Positions 34,935 to 47,400 of a DNA stretch of 64,000 nt are shown one piece after another. Position numbers and translations under genes: made by a program. This stretch comes from Hofstenia miamia (lineage: Eukaryota > Xenacoelomorpha > Acoela > Hofsteniidae): contig CABFPE010000134.1 of NCBI GenBank assembly GCA_900660155.1, forward strand, positions 55,787 through 119,786. Reading direction: 5' to 3'. The stretch's first letter is position 1. Every line of letters begins with the position of its first letter. Below the pieces are notes generated by a model. It was not told the origin of the DNA. It searched no databases and was given only the letters and a program-made list of their open reading frames with translations.

Positions 34935-35265
34935 AATAGAGTAATCAGGATTATAAAATATATAACCTCGCCATTTCAGTTTTTTTTATATTATAAGTGC
35001 AAAAATATTTTTTAATATTCATTTTAAAGTTTTTTAATTTACTTATTTGTTTAATATATTTTGGTAATTCATTCCACATATTTATAGCTGTGTTTAGAAA
35101 TGAATTTTTCATTATTCGTTTCTTATACCTAATAGGTTGAATTCTGTGTGTTCTTTTATTTTGTTTATTGAATAATTTTGCATCAAGAAAGTCATTTTTG
35201 TAGTATGGGAAAGTATTATTAATTATTTTGAAGAACGTCGTTAAGACATTTAAATAGATGTAACA
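34935..35265 (-). pseudogene. LINE ORF2 C-terminal fragment
   Basis: Minus strand encodes LTTFFKIINNTFPYYKNDFL, THRIQPIRYKKRIMKNSFLN and TAINMWNELPKYIKQISKLK, the C-terminal tail of a CR1-like ORF2 (compare SILWNELSKYIKYEKN at 26.9 kb). It runs opposite to the fragment at 34179-34490. Confidence 0.65.
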
Positions 35266-35324
35266 TTACGGATGTAGAAATAATTTTGAAAATTTTATAT
35301 ATTCATTATTCTTTCTTTTTAGTC

Positions 35325-36055
35325 AAGCAATTGAAGTTCGCGACCAAGCTAGATTGCGCTCTCTTACTGTCGAGGCTTCTGGGAACTGGTTAACTGCTAT
35401 TCCTCTGAAAGCATTTGGCCTCAATCTTCTCCGAATATCAGGCAGTAGCTCGTTACCGTTTAGGCCTCCCGCTCTGTTCAGAATCTAGAAAGTGTCCCTC
35501 TTGTCAGAATGTGGCATTGAATATTTATGGAGACCATGCTCTTATTTGCAGCAGCAAATGTGGCAAAATTGATCATGATGATCGTCTTCAAAATATTGTA
35601 TACTCAATGGCAGCTTCTGCCTCCCTATCTCCTGTCGAAGAGCAACGTAATCTAATTAATGGGACTCGGTCAAAACCTGGAGATGTTTTCATTCCTGTTT
35701 GGTCTGCATCTGCAGGCAAGCCAGCTGCACTAGACTTGACTGTCATCTCACCGCTGCAAATTTCAACCATTTCAAATGCGGCATTCAATGCAGGCTGTTC
35801 TCTAGGAGTTGCTGAAATCGCAAATTTTCAAAACACTTTAACCATTGTGAATCTGAAGGTTATACATTTGTGGCCTTTGCCTTAGAAACACCTCAATTAA
35901 GACTTTTCGGAAGCTGGCCCTCCCCGCTGAACAGTCGAAAATTCACAATAGAGATGTGACTACTGCTCCCTTTAGATTTTCACAGTTTCTCTCAATTGCG
36001 CAAATGCGAGGCAATGCTAATATGATCCTAGCAAGATCTCTAAAATCTCCTCACT
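35325..36055 (+). pseudogene. retroelement-type zinc-knuckle and restriction-like endonuclease fragment
   Basis: Upstream piece in another frame: QAIEVRDQARLRSLTVEASG, NWLTAIPLKAFGLNL. Main frame 35415-35885: EYQAVARYRLGLPL, then CPSCQNVALNIYGDHALIC (a CCHC knuckle), DHDDRLQNIVYSM, PVEEQ, RSKPGDVFIPVWSASAGKPA, ALDLTVISPLQ. The knuckle followed by an E...PGD...LDLTV core resembles the PD-(D/E)XK restriction-like endonuclease at the C-terminus of R2/NeSL-type retrotransposons and a related widespread invertebrate family. A third frame adds CESEGYTFVAFALETPQLRL. Two frameshifts. No RT is seen beside it. The family assignment is from motif order only. Confidence 0.55.
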
Positions 36056-36289
36056 AGATCGAAATAAAGAATGCTGTAAATCGTATTAAGTTAATTGTGT
36101 GAATTTGTTGATAATTTTTCTTAATCGTTTTAAAAAAGGAAAAATGAATCGAATATTTTTCTATTCATGATTAATTTTATGAATTCAGTGTTAATAGTAC
36201 CTAAATAATTAGATTTTGTAAATGTGTAGTTAATTTTCAATTATTATTATATTGGCATAGTTAAAATGGCTTAATATTAGAGCATATAT

Positions 36290-37998
36290 TAATTAGATTT
36301 TTGCTTTAGTTGGAAGTTTTTGAGAAATTAAGTTAATTGCTTTAATCGATATGGCCATTTTTCTAATAACATGATTTAGTTGCTCTTCAAAATTTAGATT
36401 TATTTCAAAAATTATTCCGAGTTACTTAAAAGACTCAACCTGTTTTATTTGAATGCCGTTGAAATTAAGTTTGTATTTTGAAGTATCAGTAGATTTAGTT
36501 TTTGATTTAACAATACAGAATTGAGTTTTTAGTGGATTTACTCTTAGTTTTATAGAAGAAAAATATTTAGCAAGAGAAGCAGTTTGTTTCGAGAGTTTGA
36601 ACCGCATTTTCGGTAAATTTATTAAAATTAAATAATATTGTCATCTGCATATTGTATGACACATGTTACTTGCTCGGACAAATCATTTATATAAATATTA
36701 AATAATAAGGGACCTAAAATTGTGCTCAGCGGAATCCCATTTTTAGTACGTACCCAATCTGAAAAGATTCATTAATTTTAACTCTTTGCATACGATTGTA
36801 TAAGTAACTTAATAATGAGATCTATGCTGTCATTAGAAAAACTAGAAATTTAACTTTTTGTATTAAGAAACTGTGATATATGAATCGAACGATTCGAGAG
36901 GTCTAAGCAAGCAATTGCTGAGTAGTCATTATCAATTTTTGTTGTTCGCCATTTTTCTGTAGCTTGTAATAAAGCGTGGCTCGTAGAAGTACCTTTACGA
37001 AAACCATATTGTGTTTTGGAGTAGAGATCATGTTTACAAAGTTGCTCATTAATTTGATAAAAAGAATTCATTCAAACATTTTTTTGCTTAATGTATACAA
37101 AATTCTACAAACTAACACATGACAAAAGAAAAATAAAATAAGCAAATAAATTACTAAAAATTAATATGTACAGTATATAATAATATAATCAATGTTTGTG
37201 TGAATGTTTGTGTAGGTGCTCAATGTTGGATGTATGTTTCGAATGCGTGAAGTGTATTACCGTCCCCTAATGTGTATTGTTTTATTAGAAGAGACTGCTT
37301 TAATTTTTTTCTAAATTTTTTATAGTTTTTTTCTATTCGCGTTTCATAATCTAAATTATTCCACAATTTAATTGATATGTGATGAAAGCCATTAGAATTT
37401 TTATCTAAACACAGAAATTTTTGCGATCGCTCATTTAATTTAATATAGTAATTAAAGAAAAGGAGAGATGTTTGTAGAGATTTGAATTTAAATAAGATAG
37501 ATAGCATATGCATATGAATTTGATCGAATCTCGATGTTATTTTCTATTTAGTAAATTGTTAACAAATTCCCACATTTTTTTGTGGGGAGAATAGACTTTT
37601 TATACTGAAAATGGGAATAATTATTACTTGCTTTTTTGTAGCAATATTACATAAATTTCGTGTAGTTTTATTAGCACTATGATTTGCCAATGCTTAGAAA
37701 TTTAAGTATTTTTCCATTTCTGTTTCTTTATTTCGATTAAATCGATCCATTTAGAATCAATCCATGGCTTTGAAACATTATTTTCAATTCAGCATATATC
37801 CAAATAGAAAAGTAAAGTTTTTGTAAAATGTGATTGCATTTCATTAGGTGTTAATGATGAATATATGGAATTCCAGTTGTCGATTTTTAAATAGTGTCGA
37901 AGTTTTTCAACATTTTCTGTTGATTTTTCTCGTATTTTTATCCAAGATTTAGTGGGCTTACAAACTTTTAAAATATTCGAATAATTAGCTCTAAGCAT
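36290..37998 (-). pseudogene. cluster of CR1-like LINE ORF2 fragments
   Basis: Three same-strand pieces in scrambled order. 37998 to about 37550 is the linker between endonuclease and RT (STENVEKLRHYLKIDNWNSI, SKPWIDSKWIDLIEIKKQKW). 37513-37220 is an ORF2 C-terminal tail (GFHHISIKLWNNLDYETRIE, LLIKQYTLGDGNTLHAF). 37085-36290 is mid-RT (YQINEQLCKHDLYSKTQYGF, IACLDLSN, IKLRVNPLKTQFCIV). The tail lying between linker and RT implies either insertion of one truncated copy into another or rearrangement. All have lost their frames. Confidence 0.7.
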
Positions 37999-38201
37999 GG
38001 AAATTCAAAACAAAAATAATATTAAGACGAAGCATTTTCTGATATCATGAACATTGAAAAACTGCAAGGTTTTAAGAAGCATATTAAAATTTTCCTTAAG
38101 CAAAAGTATATCTCGGGCAAAGCATGGTTACGATACAAATTCTACAATAATGATTATACTATATCTCGGTTTTGAAATCCTTATACTAATTTATCCCTAC
38201 C

Positions 38202-38431
38202 ATAAGATAAGATAAGATAAGATAAGATAAGAGATTCTATATTCAGATAAATGTTTACAATTCAATAACTATAGTAATTTATCCATAACCTGGAAGACTT
38301 GCTTTAGTAACTTATGTGATTTGTATATATGTGCTTTGTGATTTATTAACGCTATTCAGATAAATTATCAGTTATTTTATTTTGAATATTAATTTGAATA
38401 AAGAATCTCTTATCTTATCTTATCCTATCTT
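38202..38431. repeat. inverted pair of LINE/SINE 3' ends with TTATC tails
   Basis: Left: (ATAAG)n at 38202-38231 then AGATTCTATATTCAGATAAAT. Right: GAATAAAGAATCTCTTATC with (TTATC)n to about 38430, i.e. the same sequence inverted. A third copy of the left type is at 39441-39520. AATAAAGAATCTC plus a TTATC tail looks like the 3' end of a LINE or SINE; the two here are arranged 5' to 5'. Confidence 0.6.
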
Positions 38432-38434
38432 TGA

Positions 38435-38653
38435 TTGTTACGCCAATATCCAGTAAATTATGAGAAGCAAGGGGAGATGTCGAATTTTCAATTAAAGATA
38501 CTTTTTATCGCTAGCCATACAATTGGTTGTGAATATCCACAGAACGGGAATTTGTCAACGAAAACGTTATCAGGAAGACCAATTGATGAACATACAAAGG
38601 AAAGTGTTGTTCAATATGTGAAAAAGAACGATTTTGCAAACCAATTACTTTAA
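38435..38653 (+). pseudogene. possible Tc1/mariner-type N-terminal fragment
   Basis: Encodes CEYPQNGNLSTKTLSGRPID then EHTKESVVQYVKKNDFA. The GRP-I/R-x-hook followed by a helix is reminiscent of the linker in Tc1/mariner paired-type DNA-binding domains. No catalytic domain follows. Weak. Confidence 0.25.
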
Positions 38654-38659
38654 AATCTT

Positions 38660-40840
38660 TTCAGGTCTTCAAGTTGTTCTGCTCAAAAAACCATTTCGTA
38701 ATACATTAATATCATATTCAAAAACTCTTACATGGCATCGCAGTATATTTGATTATCTTGAGACGACGGCTTATGAATTGCACGGTATATTACTAAGAGT
38801 GGTTTTTGAAAAACGATTTTCTTCTTTTTATTAAGTGTTTCACGTAAAAATAGAAGAGAGTATGAATACCATATCAATATCTGAACATACCGTATATTTT
38901 CAATGTCAATTTGAGAAATAAATTCATTAATACAGTTCTACGTCTATGGAATTCATTAAGTAGTGAAATTACAAAAATAAATTAAAAATATTCAGCATTG
39001 TTGAAAAATGTAAGGTCATCATCGCAATTTACCGGCGTTCGATCTTGATACAGAACACGTAATAATTGAGGTTGGTTGTTAGTACCAAATGCTTTATATC
39101 TCATTATCTAAACACTTAGTTTGAGAATGAATTGAAAGTTCTCTAAGCGCAGCAATGATTTTTAACACAATTTTTCGCCATTACATGTAAACACATCACC
39201 CACAAACGCGAGCACACTTAATGATTTCAAAAGTTCAAAATTGACAAAAGTTTAACGTGACATGAAGCAGTTTAGGGTTAAGTTAACCCTATATGACATG
39301 TTTCTTTCAGACAACGATAATTCAAAAGCCTTGTAACTCATTGTGAATTTAAGGCAACAAACTGAAAAAGTTGATAAATGCTGCTATAGTGAGCCTATTC
39401 GATTATGCGTCTCTATTCATACAATAAAGAAGAAGAAGAAGATAAGATAAGATAAGAGATTCTATATTCAGATAAATTTTTACAATTCAATAACTGATAA
39501 TTTATCTGATGTGTGAAATAAAGGAATAGAAAAATAATAATGGGTTTTCTCTCTCAAGTATTTAGATGATGATTTTGATTTATGAGGTGGGTGAAATAAA
39601 GGAATACAAAAAATTATTGTAAAATTCGTAAATATAGTAACCCTAGAAAACGTTATAATATATATCAGTAAGACATGGGAAAGATTTAGCTTTCGAATTG
39701 TAAGTAAAATAACCCTAAGTGTTGATAATAGAATTGGTTAGAACATTAAAAAATGTCCCTAGAAATTATAATAATATTGGTCAAAATATTAGACATTCGT
39801 CTGTATTGAATCGAATTATTTCTGTCAATTTCACTTAAAGAGTTGTTGTATGCATCCATCATATGACAAATATGTAATCAAAAAATAGAACGAAGTCATT
39901 GATGGCACCGTAAGTAAAGTTAAGTTTAGTTTGTTTAATTCTGGTATTGAAAAAAAATACTGTAAGACATAAGAATACATGATTAATTTTTCCTTCCAGC
40001 AGAGTTTATTTTCAATATTTTCTTCATAAAAACCATCAGATTGCTTGCACAAAAATTACGCTATCGTAAATCTCGGTTTTCGCGGAACTAGTACAAGCCA
40101 AGTCCCCTAAAACTATATCTCGGATTTCTTGTAAGTCGGATTATTTTCATTAGGCCGAGTCGATCCGACTTAGGCGGGGTTGCCTGTAATACATAAGTTT
40201 AGAAATATTTTTAATGCAAATATTTAGTTATTATTTCAATTGAATTTGAACTTTGTTAGGAATTACAGCTTTATAGCAGTATATTAGAAATTTTAATGTA
40301 AGTTTTGAACCAATTGTCACGAAAAGTTTTTTAAACTTTCTTTTCATAAGATCTAATAATGTCGCTGAAGGTACTGTTATAACTAGACATCAATTTATTA
40401 TAGAAGGTTTCATCATTTAAAATTTATTATTTTCTACATTAATGTGCACTACATGAACTCTAATTATTGCACATAATTATTAGAAATTATGTTATCGTCA
40501 GGGGCAACATTATTAATTGACAGCCAATTACTAAAAGTAGCATTAAATTTAACTCGCTAAACATTTATTCGGATAGGCAGTTGATAAAAAATTTTGAGAG
40601 ATAGATTTCTGTTGATCAATATCTCATGATTAATAGTTAGGTTTTAGAAAGGTTTAAGCTTACACAAGAAATATATTAAAATCTATAGATTTGCAAAAAT
40701 AAAAATGGTTTCTAAAGTTATGAAAAAATCTCTCCCCATTGTATTGCAAACCAGCCCACCAAATAAACTATATAAAAATTTCATACAATGTACTTTCCTG
40801 GATAAAATTCAGATTAATATCATTATTGTTTGTAATGTTT
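38660..40840. other. non-coding stretch
   Basis: No gene. Contains the third TTATC-tailed repeat (39441-39520) and, at about 40150-40186, a G/C-rich end reading CAGGCAACCCCGCCTAAGTC on the minus strand next to TA, which may be one terminus of a pogo-like element. Confidence 0.4.
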
Positions 40841-40847
40841 TTGTACA

Positions 40848-40853
40848 TTTATT
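40848..40853 (-). terminator. candidate poly(A) signal for FCSK
   Basis: AATAAA on the minus strand, about 190 nt downstream of the FCSK stop codon. It is the nearest canonical signal I could find. Confidence 0.35.
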
Positions 40854-41042
40854 GACGTTTTCAGTCTTGCTACCAGAGCGATGAAATTGTGTTAAATGTA
40901 AGAATGAAGCATACAGTTACCTGTAATTTTTGCAATTGGAAGTAAGGAATAAAAATCAATATATTAACTTTAAATAAAATATTTTGTAATAAAATTTACA
41001 CGGAATGTACAAATTAAAATACATGACAAACTAATTACATAA

Positions 41043-41429
41043 TTATATCTCCACATCCTTTACAATGAGTCCTTCAGTATCAATAGAACTAGATAGAATT
41101 GATAATTGGGAATCGCCACCACAAATTTGCTCTAAGTCGCATTTTGTTTTGTCGTTTTGCAACAGACATATAATCACTCCGCCACCACCAGCACCAGCAA
41201 GACAAACCCCACAACAAATCTCCCGCAAACGATTCAAGATGGAGGTGAGAAAAGGTGGCTCAGTGCTTGCGACAATCTTTAATTTATAGTCGTAGTATCT
41301 GTTTAAGGCTTCACCCAAAATCTCCAAGTTTCCTGCTTGAATCTGGGAAATATACTTCTCTGACCACGCTGTTAGTTCTCGAATGCAAGTCTCTATTTCT
41401 GGACTTCCTGACAAAAAGTTATTAACCAC
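41043..41429 (-). CDS. FCSK: FCSK exon 12 (last)
   Basis: 387 bp including the stop, acceptor GTATTTTAG|GTG. Encodes VVNNFLSGSPEIETCIRELT, the GHMP motif 3 LAGAGGGGVIICLL and the C-terminus IDTEGLIVKDVEI. Confidence 0.92.
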   Translation of the reverse strand: MVNNFLSGSPEIETCIRELTAWSEKYISQIQAGNLEILGEALNRYYDYKLKIVASTEPPFLTSILNRLREICCGVCLAGAGGGGVIICLLQNDKTKCDLEQICGGDSQLSILSSSIDTEGLIVKDVEI

Positions 41430-44400
41430 CTAAAATACTGCAGTTGCAAAATATATGATATATAGGAAATTAACTAAGAACACACATGTACATCTAAATT
41501 AAAAGATATACAATAGGATTTGGTAGAGCTAGCTTCAGTAGTCGATTTTTTTCTTGTTGTCGCGAATCTGTTGTTAGTGTATTAGCAGAGCGCCTAGACA
41601 CTAAGTACATAATTTTGCTCCAATCTTTGCATATTCACTTAGAAATATAAAAAAATGCAAGTGCTCAACCCTATTGGAGTGTATTTCCTCTCCCTATTAA
41701 ACTTTGATTATTACTAAAAAAATTGTTGAGCTTTCCTATTCAGACTTAGTGACATTCCCAACGTTTATTGCAGTCATAGCCCCCAATAATAAAAATTTCT
41801 AAAGAGCTGCTCATTTTATGTGTTATTGTTTTCAACTGGGTGCACGGTTTTCCCATTTTTGCAAAAACTTATATTGTTAGTGTGAAAATGTATGAAAAAT
41901 AAGGAAGAAAATTATATTTGATTAGTTCAGGATGAGATTTAACCAATATTTAATCTAATTCAAAAAGTACACCAATTTTTAGGTTTGATGACGTCATCAA
42001 AATAATGATGGCATCAAATTTTTAAACATTGGGAATTAAGGGTGCTGATATGAGGAACATGCAAATTTTCATTTTAATATCATTATCCGATTCAAAGTTA
42101 GATATGTGGGAGAAGTACTTTCTCTCCAGGCCTGAGCAGGCCAAAAAAGCCAAGGTCAACGAGGGTTAAGAAATCAAATGTTTGTACGAACTATTTCCAA
42201 GATTGTCACATGCTAAAATTAAATCTGGAATTTATATGGAATTCATGTATCACACGTCACTTGCTTGATGCTTGGTAATATAAAAACATTTCCTATTTTT
42301 AGGAAACAATCTGATGTATAATGAAGTAACAAACATTTTTTTCTTATTGTGAGAAATACAGTTACGAACACTGAATTATTTCAACTGAGCCAGGTAAATT
42401 CCGTCTTTTGTTATTTCTACCAGGGTTAGCGCCTACTGTATATTGTTGAAACCATTCCACAGTAAATAACATTATATTCTACTTCAAATCAAATAATTCA
42501 TTCAAAATAGAAATCTTTTAGTCGAAATGGAATTCCTCTATTTCGTAACTGATTTCTTATTGTGAGAAATACAGTTACGAACACTGAATTATTTCAACTG
42601 AGCCAGGTAAATTCCGTCTTTTGTTATTTCTACCAGGGTTAGCGCCTACTGTATATTGTTGAAACCATTCCACAGTAAATAACATTATATTCTACTTCAA
42701 ATCAAATAATTCATTCAAAATAGAAATCTTTTAGTCGAAATGGAATTCCTGCGCTTCAATATTGCAAATAACTATTCTATATTATTCATTTCCTCGTAAA
42801 CTATAAAGAGTCAAAAGTCAGATTACCCAGTTAATTATAATACGCTTAGAAAACGTATTTTAAAAACAAGAAACGCAACGATTGCAGAAATCTACAATCA
42901 ATTATTCGAAAAAATTCATCAACTATTCGGCGCCAATAATTATGTAGTATAATATGTTGCGCATATGTATAAGCATGTATGATCTTACATATTGTTGTTA
43001 ACATCCTAATCTATAGAATGCGAATAATTGGAAAATGGATTCTACTTTTGTGAATTTGATTAATTAATATAGAAGTAGACAAAGATTAAAACCTGCTGCA
43101 AAATGTTTTTGGCTAATCTTGGAACACCACAATAAACGAGACAGAGCTTTTCTTCAAGTTTGGATCTGGCAGCATCACTCATTTCACGCATTTCATAAGT
43201 AATTTTAACAGGCAGTGTTGGTTCAGAGCGTGATATTTTAAGTCCACCAGGTATCATTCCACCCACTTGATCTTGCCAGCCTCCACCTGTGGTCATAACC
43301 TGTTCAACCATTAACACTAAGTGATTTAAGGCGTCCAAATCGTAAGAGCGACAAGCCGCTCTTGCAACAGCAGCTAAAGCACATCCGGCTAAAATGCTAC
43401 TCGTTCCCAACCCAGAACCAAGAGGCAGATTTGACCAAGTTTCCAATTGATATCCGTTTGCGTCAAGCGGCGAAATCTCGAGAACCGTGAAAACTGCTTT
43501 CAACAGTGCACATTTCTCTGTTGGAGACACGACCACCAGATCAGAAGGCGATGTGCAAACCAGTGGATGCAAACCAGTTTGCACCAAAATTATTGATGAC
43601 TCACCTAAATAAAAAATTATAAATATTGTGATATATTAAATATGTACTAATCTAAGAAGAAAAATCTAACTTACAAAAAATGAAAATACCTTGCTTCAAT
43701 TAATATCTATTAAAATCATATTCTGGCTGTATATTGACACAACGATTCAAAAAATATTGCATTGTAATATAGAAAAATAACAGAATGTATAGTATGATGT
43801 GATAAAGGTTTCTAAACATGTCGCTAAAAAATTTTTTTCACTATCAATTGAAAATTCCAGAAGGGGTGGTGCAAAACCAGAGGCTTGACATCGGTTGAGT
43901 TGGGCGAGAACGAAATAGGGCCGATTCATTGCAAAAATGGCATAAACTTTCAAAAAAAGCCAGCTTAACAATTACCCAAAAGCGTATATCAATTCAAATG
44001 CAGTGAATGCTATAGAACATGCGTTGAAAAAATTTACATTAAGTTTTGAAAATTTACAGTAGTATATACTATACATGTAATTCAACTTAGGGTTTCCATT
44101 TTTAAGACACTCAACCTTGGTATAGCAAAAACCGAAAAATCGAAGTTTTCGATGTAAATCATATGAATTTTCTCAAAATGCGCCGAATTGCCATTAATTT
44201 TAAGAGCTTGGAAAGTAAGACTAAGGTCTAAATGTTCGGCCCATATACAAATATTTGCAAAACTAAAAAACGTAAAGAAAATGTACGTATCCCACTATAT
44301 AAAAGCGTTTTTCAATCACAAGACAATTCATAATGACATTAAATATTAGTTAGTTTTAGTTGCCTATATGCATTTGAACAAAAATCTCTTGAATTAGCAT

Positions 44401-47400
44401 GTGGCTAATAGAACATAAGAGTTGATAATTCAATGCCCATGAAAAGTAGTGCTGTGTTTACATAAACCACATGTTCATTCCAATGTTACTGCGAACACCG
44501 TGCAAAACTACTGTTACTAATTAATTGCCCAACGGAAGACGCGACTGACGAAATTAAACCTTAAACAGCCTGTTGTCAATTCAAAATGAACAAACCGCTT
44601 TTTCACATTTACAAGGAATTTTTTCAGGCATGGACACATCTTTTGGTGAATGTGAATAAAGCTTATTGCTGTGGAAAGAGTGCTTGAAAAGATTTTTTAT
44701 TTTCCATTGAAAATTCCGACTTTTTAAAAAAAATTTGAATCCGGATGAAGAACAATTTGACCGATGTCCGTCCGTTATTTCAAATTCTTTGTATATACTT
44801 GGGTGGATTGAGAATGAGGCCTTTGAAAACAAGAAACAGTAGACTTTGATAAAACCAATGTATGATTGTCAAGAAATCTGAAGACTTTCAAAATATCAAG
44901 AAAATGATTTAAAATATTCGACAATAAGCATTGATTAACGTGCGTAATTAAATCATGCGTCCAAAATTATTTAAATGTATGAATTGATACACCTGATCAC
45001 TAGCAACTCCTAATGAATTTGACCAGGGACGAATGTTAAGAATTTTAATTCAAAGAGACTATTATGAACATTGTTCTAAAAAAATTTCATCAGGGGTGGT
45101 AACCGCGTTTGCTGTTAACAGCAGATGCTGTTAATAGTAACAGCATAATGTGTGCTTTTAACAGCAAATCAAATTGGATTGAGCCAACAAAGCACTTTTA
45201 CACTATATTTTGCTGCCTTTAGGCTTATTATAAGTGTCTGCAAGTATATTTAAGTTAATGCATTATTGTGTACAACACTCATTATTTGATGTTATTTCAA
45301 ATATATTATGTTGCAGTTTTTCAATTGAAAATAACCAATATAATATTGATGTACTCATTAAACGCAATTGTTCTGATGATGTGAATTTTGTATCGAATTG
45401 GGATTTGTGGCAGATCATGCAAATTGGCTGAAGAACTAAATTTTACTTTTCCAACCATTAGCAACTGACTTCACTTGTTTAGTAATTTTGTAATTTTTGG
45501 TATTTTTTTGAAATTTAACTTTTAGAATATAATTTTAGCTATAAACTTTTATAGTAATTGGGTGGATATGCATAAGTTAGGATCCTGCTAATCAACAAAT
45601 TTATCTGAGTTCGAATCCAAATATTGAGTATATTTTTGCCAAATCGTACTGTATTAGGTCATTTAAGAACAAATGAAATTCAAAATTCTTAATGCATTGA
45701 ATAAATTTTCACCTAAATTAGGAATTCGGAAATTAGTCAAAAGCAACAACAATATGAAAATACATTGTACACATTTGAAAAATATGTAAACAAAGAAATA
45801 CATGCAAACAGGATTCATAAAAATTCAAATCTGAAGTATTTTTCAAATCCAAATCCAAATACTAAAATTGCAGCATCCCCGTATAAGTTTGGGGGCAGAC
45901 ATCATTGTTTCCAGGCCTAGGCATTGTTCTCAAAGGCTTTTAGTAACAAAATAATAGCACTAAACTTTACAAAATGGCTGCTGTTAATATTAACAGCAGA
46001 TAATACTGTTAACAGGAAATTTGCCAACCCTGTCAATAATTGTTTCTAAATATATAAGCATATTTAAAAATAGGGAGTGGAGATGTAGCACAACTACATA
46101 AGATTTGGATAAAATCTTTATCATGATGTTGGAACATTATAAATGAAATAAAACCTGGGATTCTTTTGCATCTAGCACCAATGGGCTTTTTTCCATCGAT
46201 TGAAAGAGATAAATTTATGACTGCGCCTCCAACTATGTAGCATTGTGGAGGAGTATCTGACCATCCACCGAAGAGATCGATGCGTGCAGGGCACTCAGCG
46301 GATGCCCACTGTGACGGCGAGAGAGGCTGCAACGTTTTGAAAGGATTTATGTGAACGTGTGAGAGCGATACGGTGATATTTATCATATGTTGAGTGGCAG
46401 CATCGTAATTTCTTGCAGCAGTGATTGATGATCCACCATTCTAAAAAATAATTAACAGACAGGTAATTTAACACAAAATAGTTAAATGAAGTCCCCATAG
46501 ATTTTGACAACCCATAAATATAGATTTGTAGAAAAAGTTCACTAGACGCAACAATCAATTTTAAAACCAAATATTTCAAGTGCAATTCCAAAAAAACGAA
46601 GAAAACTTTAATAAATCTTTGGAGTACCAAAACAATTTTCACTACTTTGTTTACCAGAAGGGTAATATATGTTAATTATGGTATAACTGGCAGTGCTAAT
46701 AATCTTCATAATGTACATCCACATATAAACAGTTCTGTACTGAATTGGATTTACGATAACAAGAACGTGTGATTGATTTCAATCTGGTGTTGACACAATA
46801 GCAGGTTCGACCCCTCATGCATGTAGATGAAAACTTGCATATCATTGAATTTTTTTCTAAGACATCACCAACAACCAAACAGAGAAACTTATGACATAGA
46901 CTTATGAAAAAATAACATTTCAATAAAAAATATCAATGACAGAAGAGGTGCACCCAAAACAATACAAAAATGTATTAATTAGCTACAGATTAGTAGAAAG
47001 AATTTATTGAATGGATCAAGTCCTTCAAAACTAAATAATGTTTAAACACACTGCTCTCAAATACGATACAATTTCAGTATCAACACCAGCAACAATTTAT
47101 ATTGATGGAGTGCACATGCAACTCTTTTGGTAAACCAATGGATAAAAAAAGCATAAATAGTTTAATGGTAAGAACAAAAATTCTTGAAAGAATAAAAATA
47201 CTGGTAGTAAAATTCAGTCGTATCCCCAACAGAGAAAAAGGCTAAACACCTAGCAAATTACATTATTACCAGACTAAATATTTTATCTAAACACAGAAAC
47301 ACTAATATATCTGAAGTAATTAGAACTGAGTGGTATTGAGAAATAATAAAACTCTGGTGTCTAAGTCTTACAGATAACCACTGTCTTCTGGCGTCAATCA

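Noticed and set aside
40150-40186. Single pogo-like terminus CAGGCAACCCCGCC next to TA
   Set aside because: No matching opposite end within reach, so no element can be delimited.
45569-45618. tRNA A-box/B-box-like words (TGCATAAGTTAGGA, GAGTTCGAATCC)
   Set aside because: Spacing is too short for a tRNA and no cloverleaf could be drawn. At most a decayed SINE promoter.
46800-46815. B-box-like GCAGGTTCGACCCC in FCSK intron 9
   Set aside because: No A box at the right distance and no acceptor stem.
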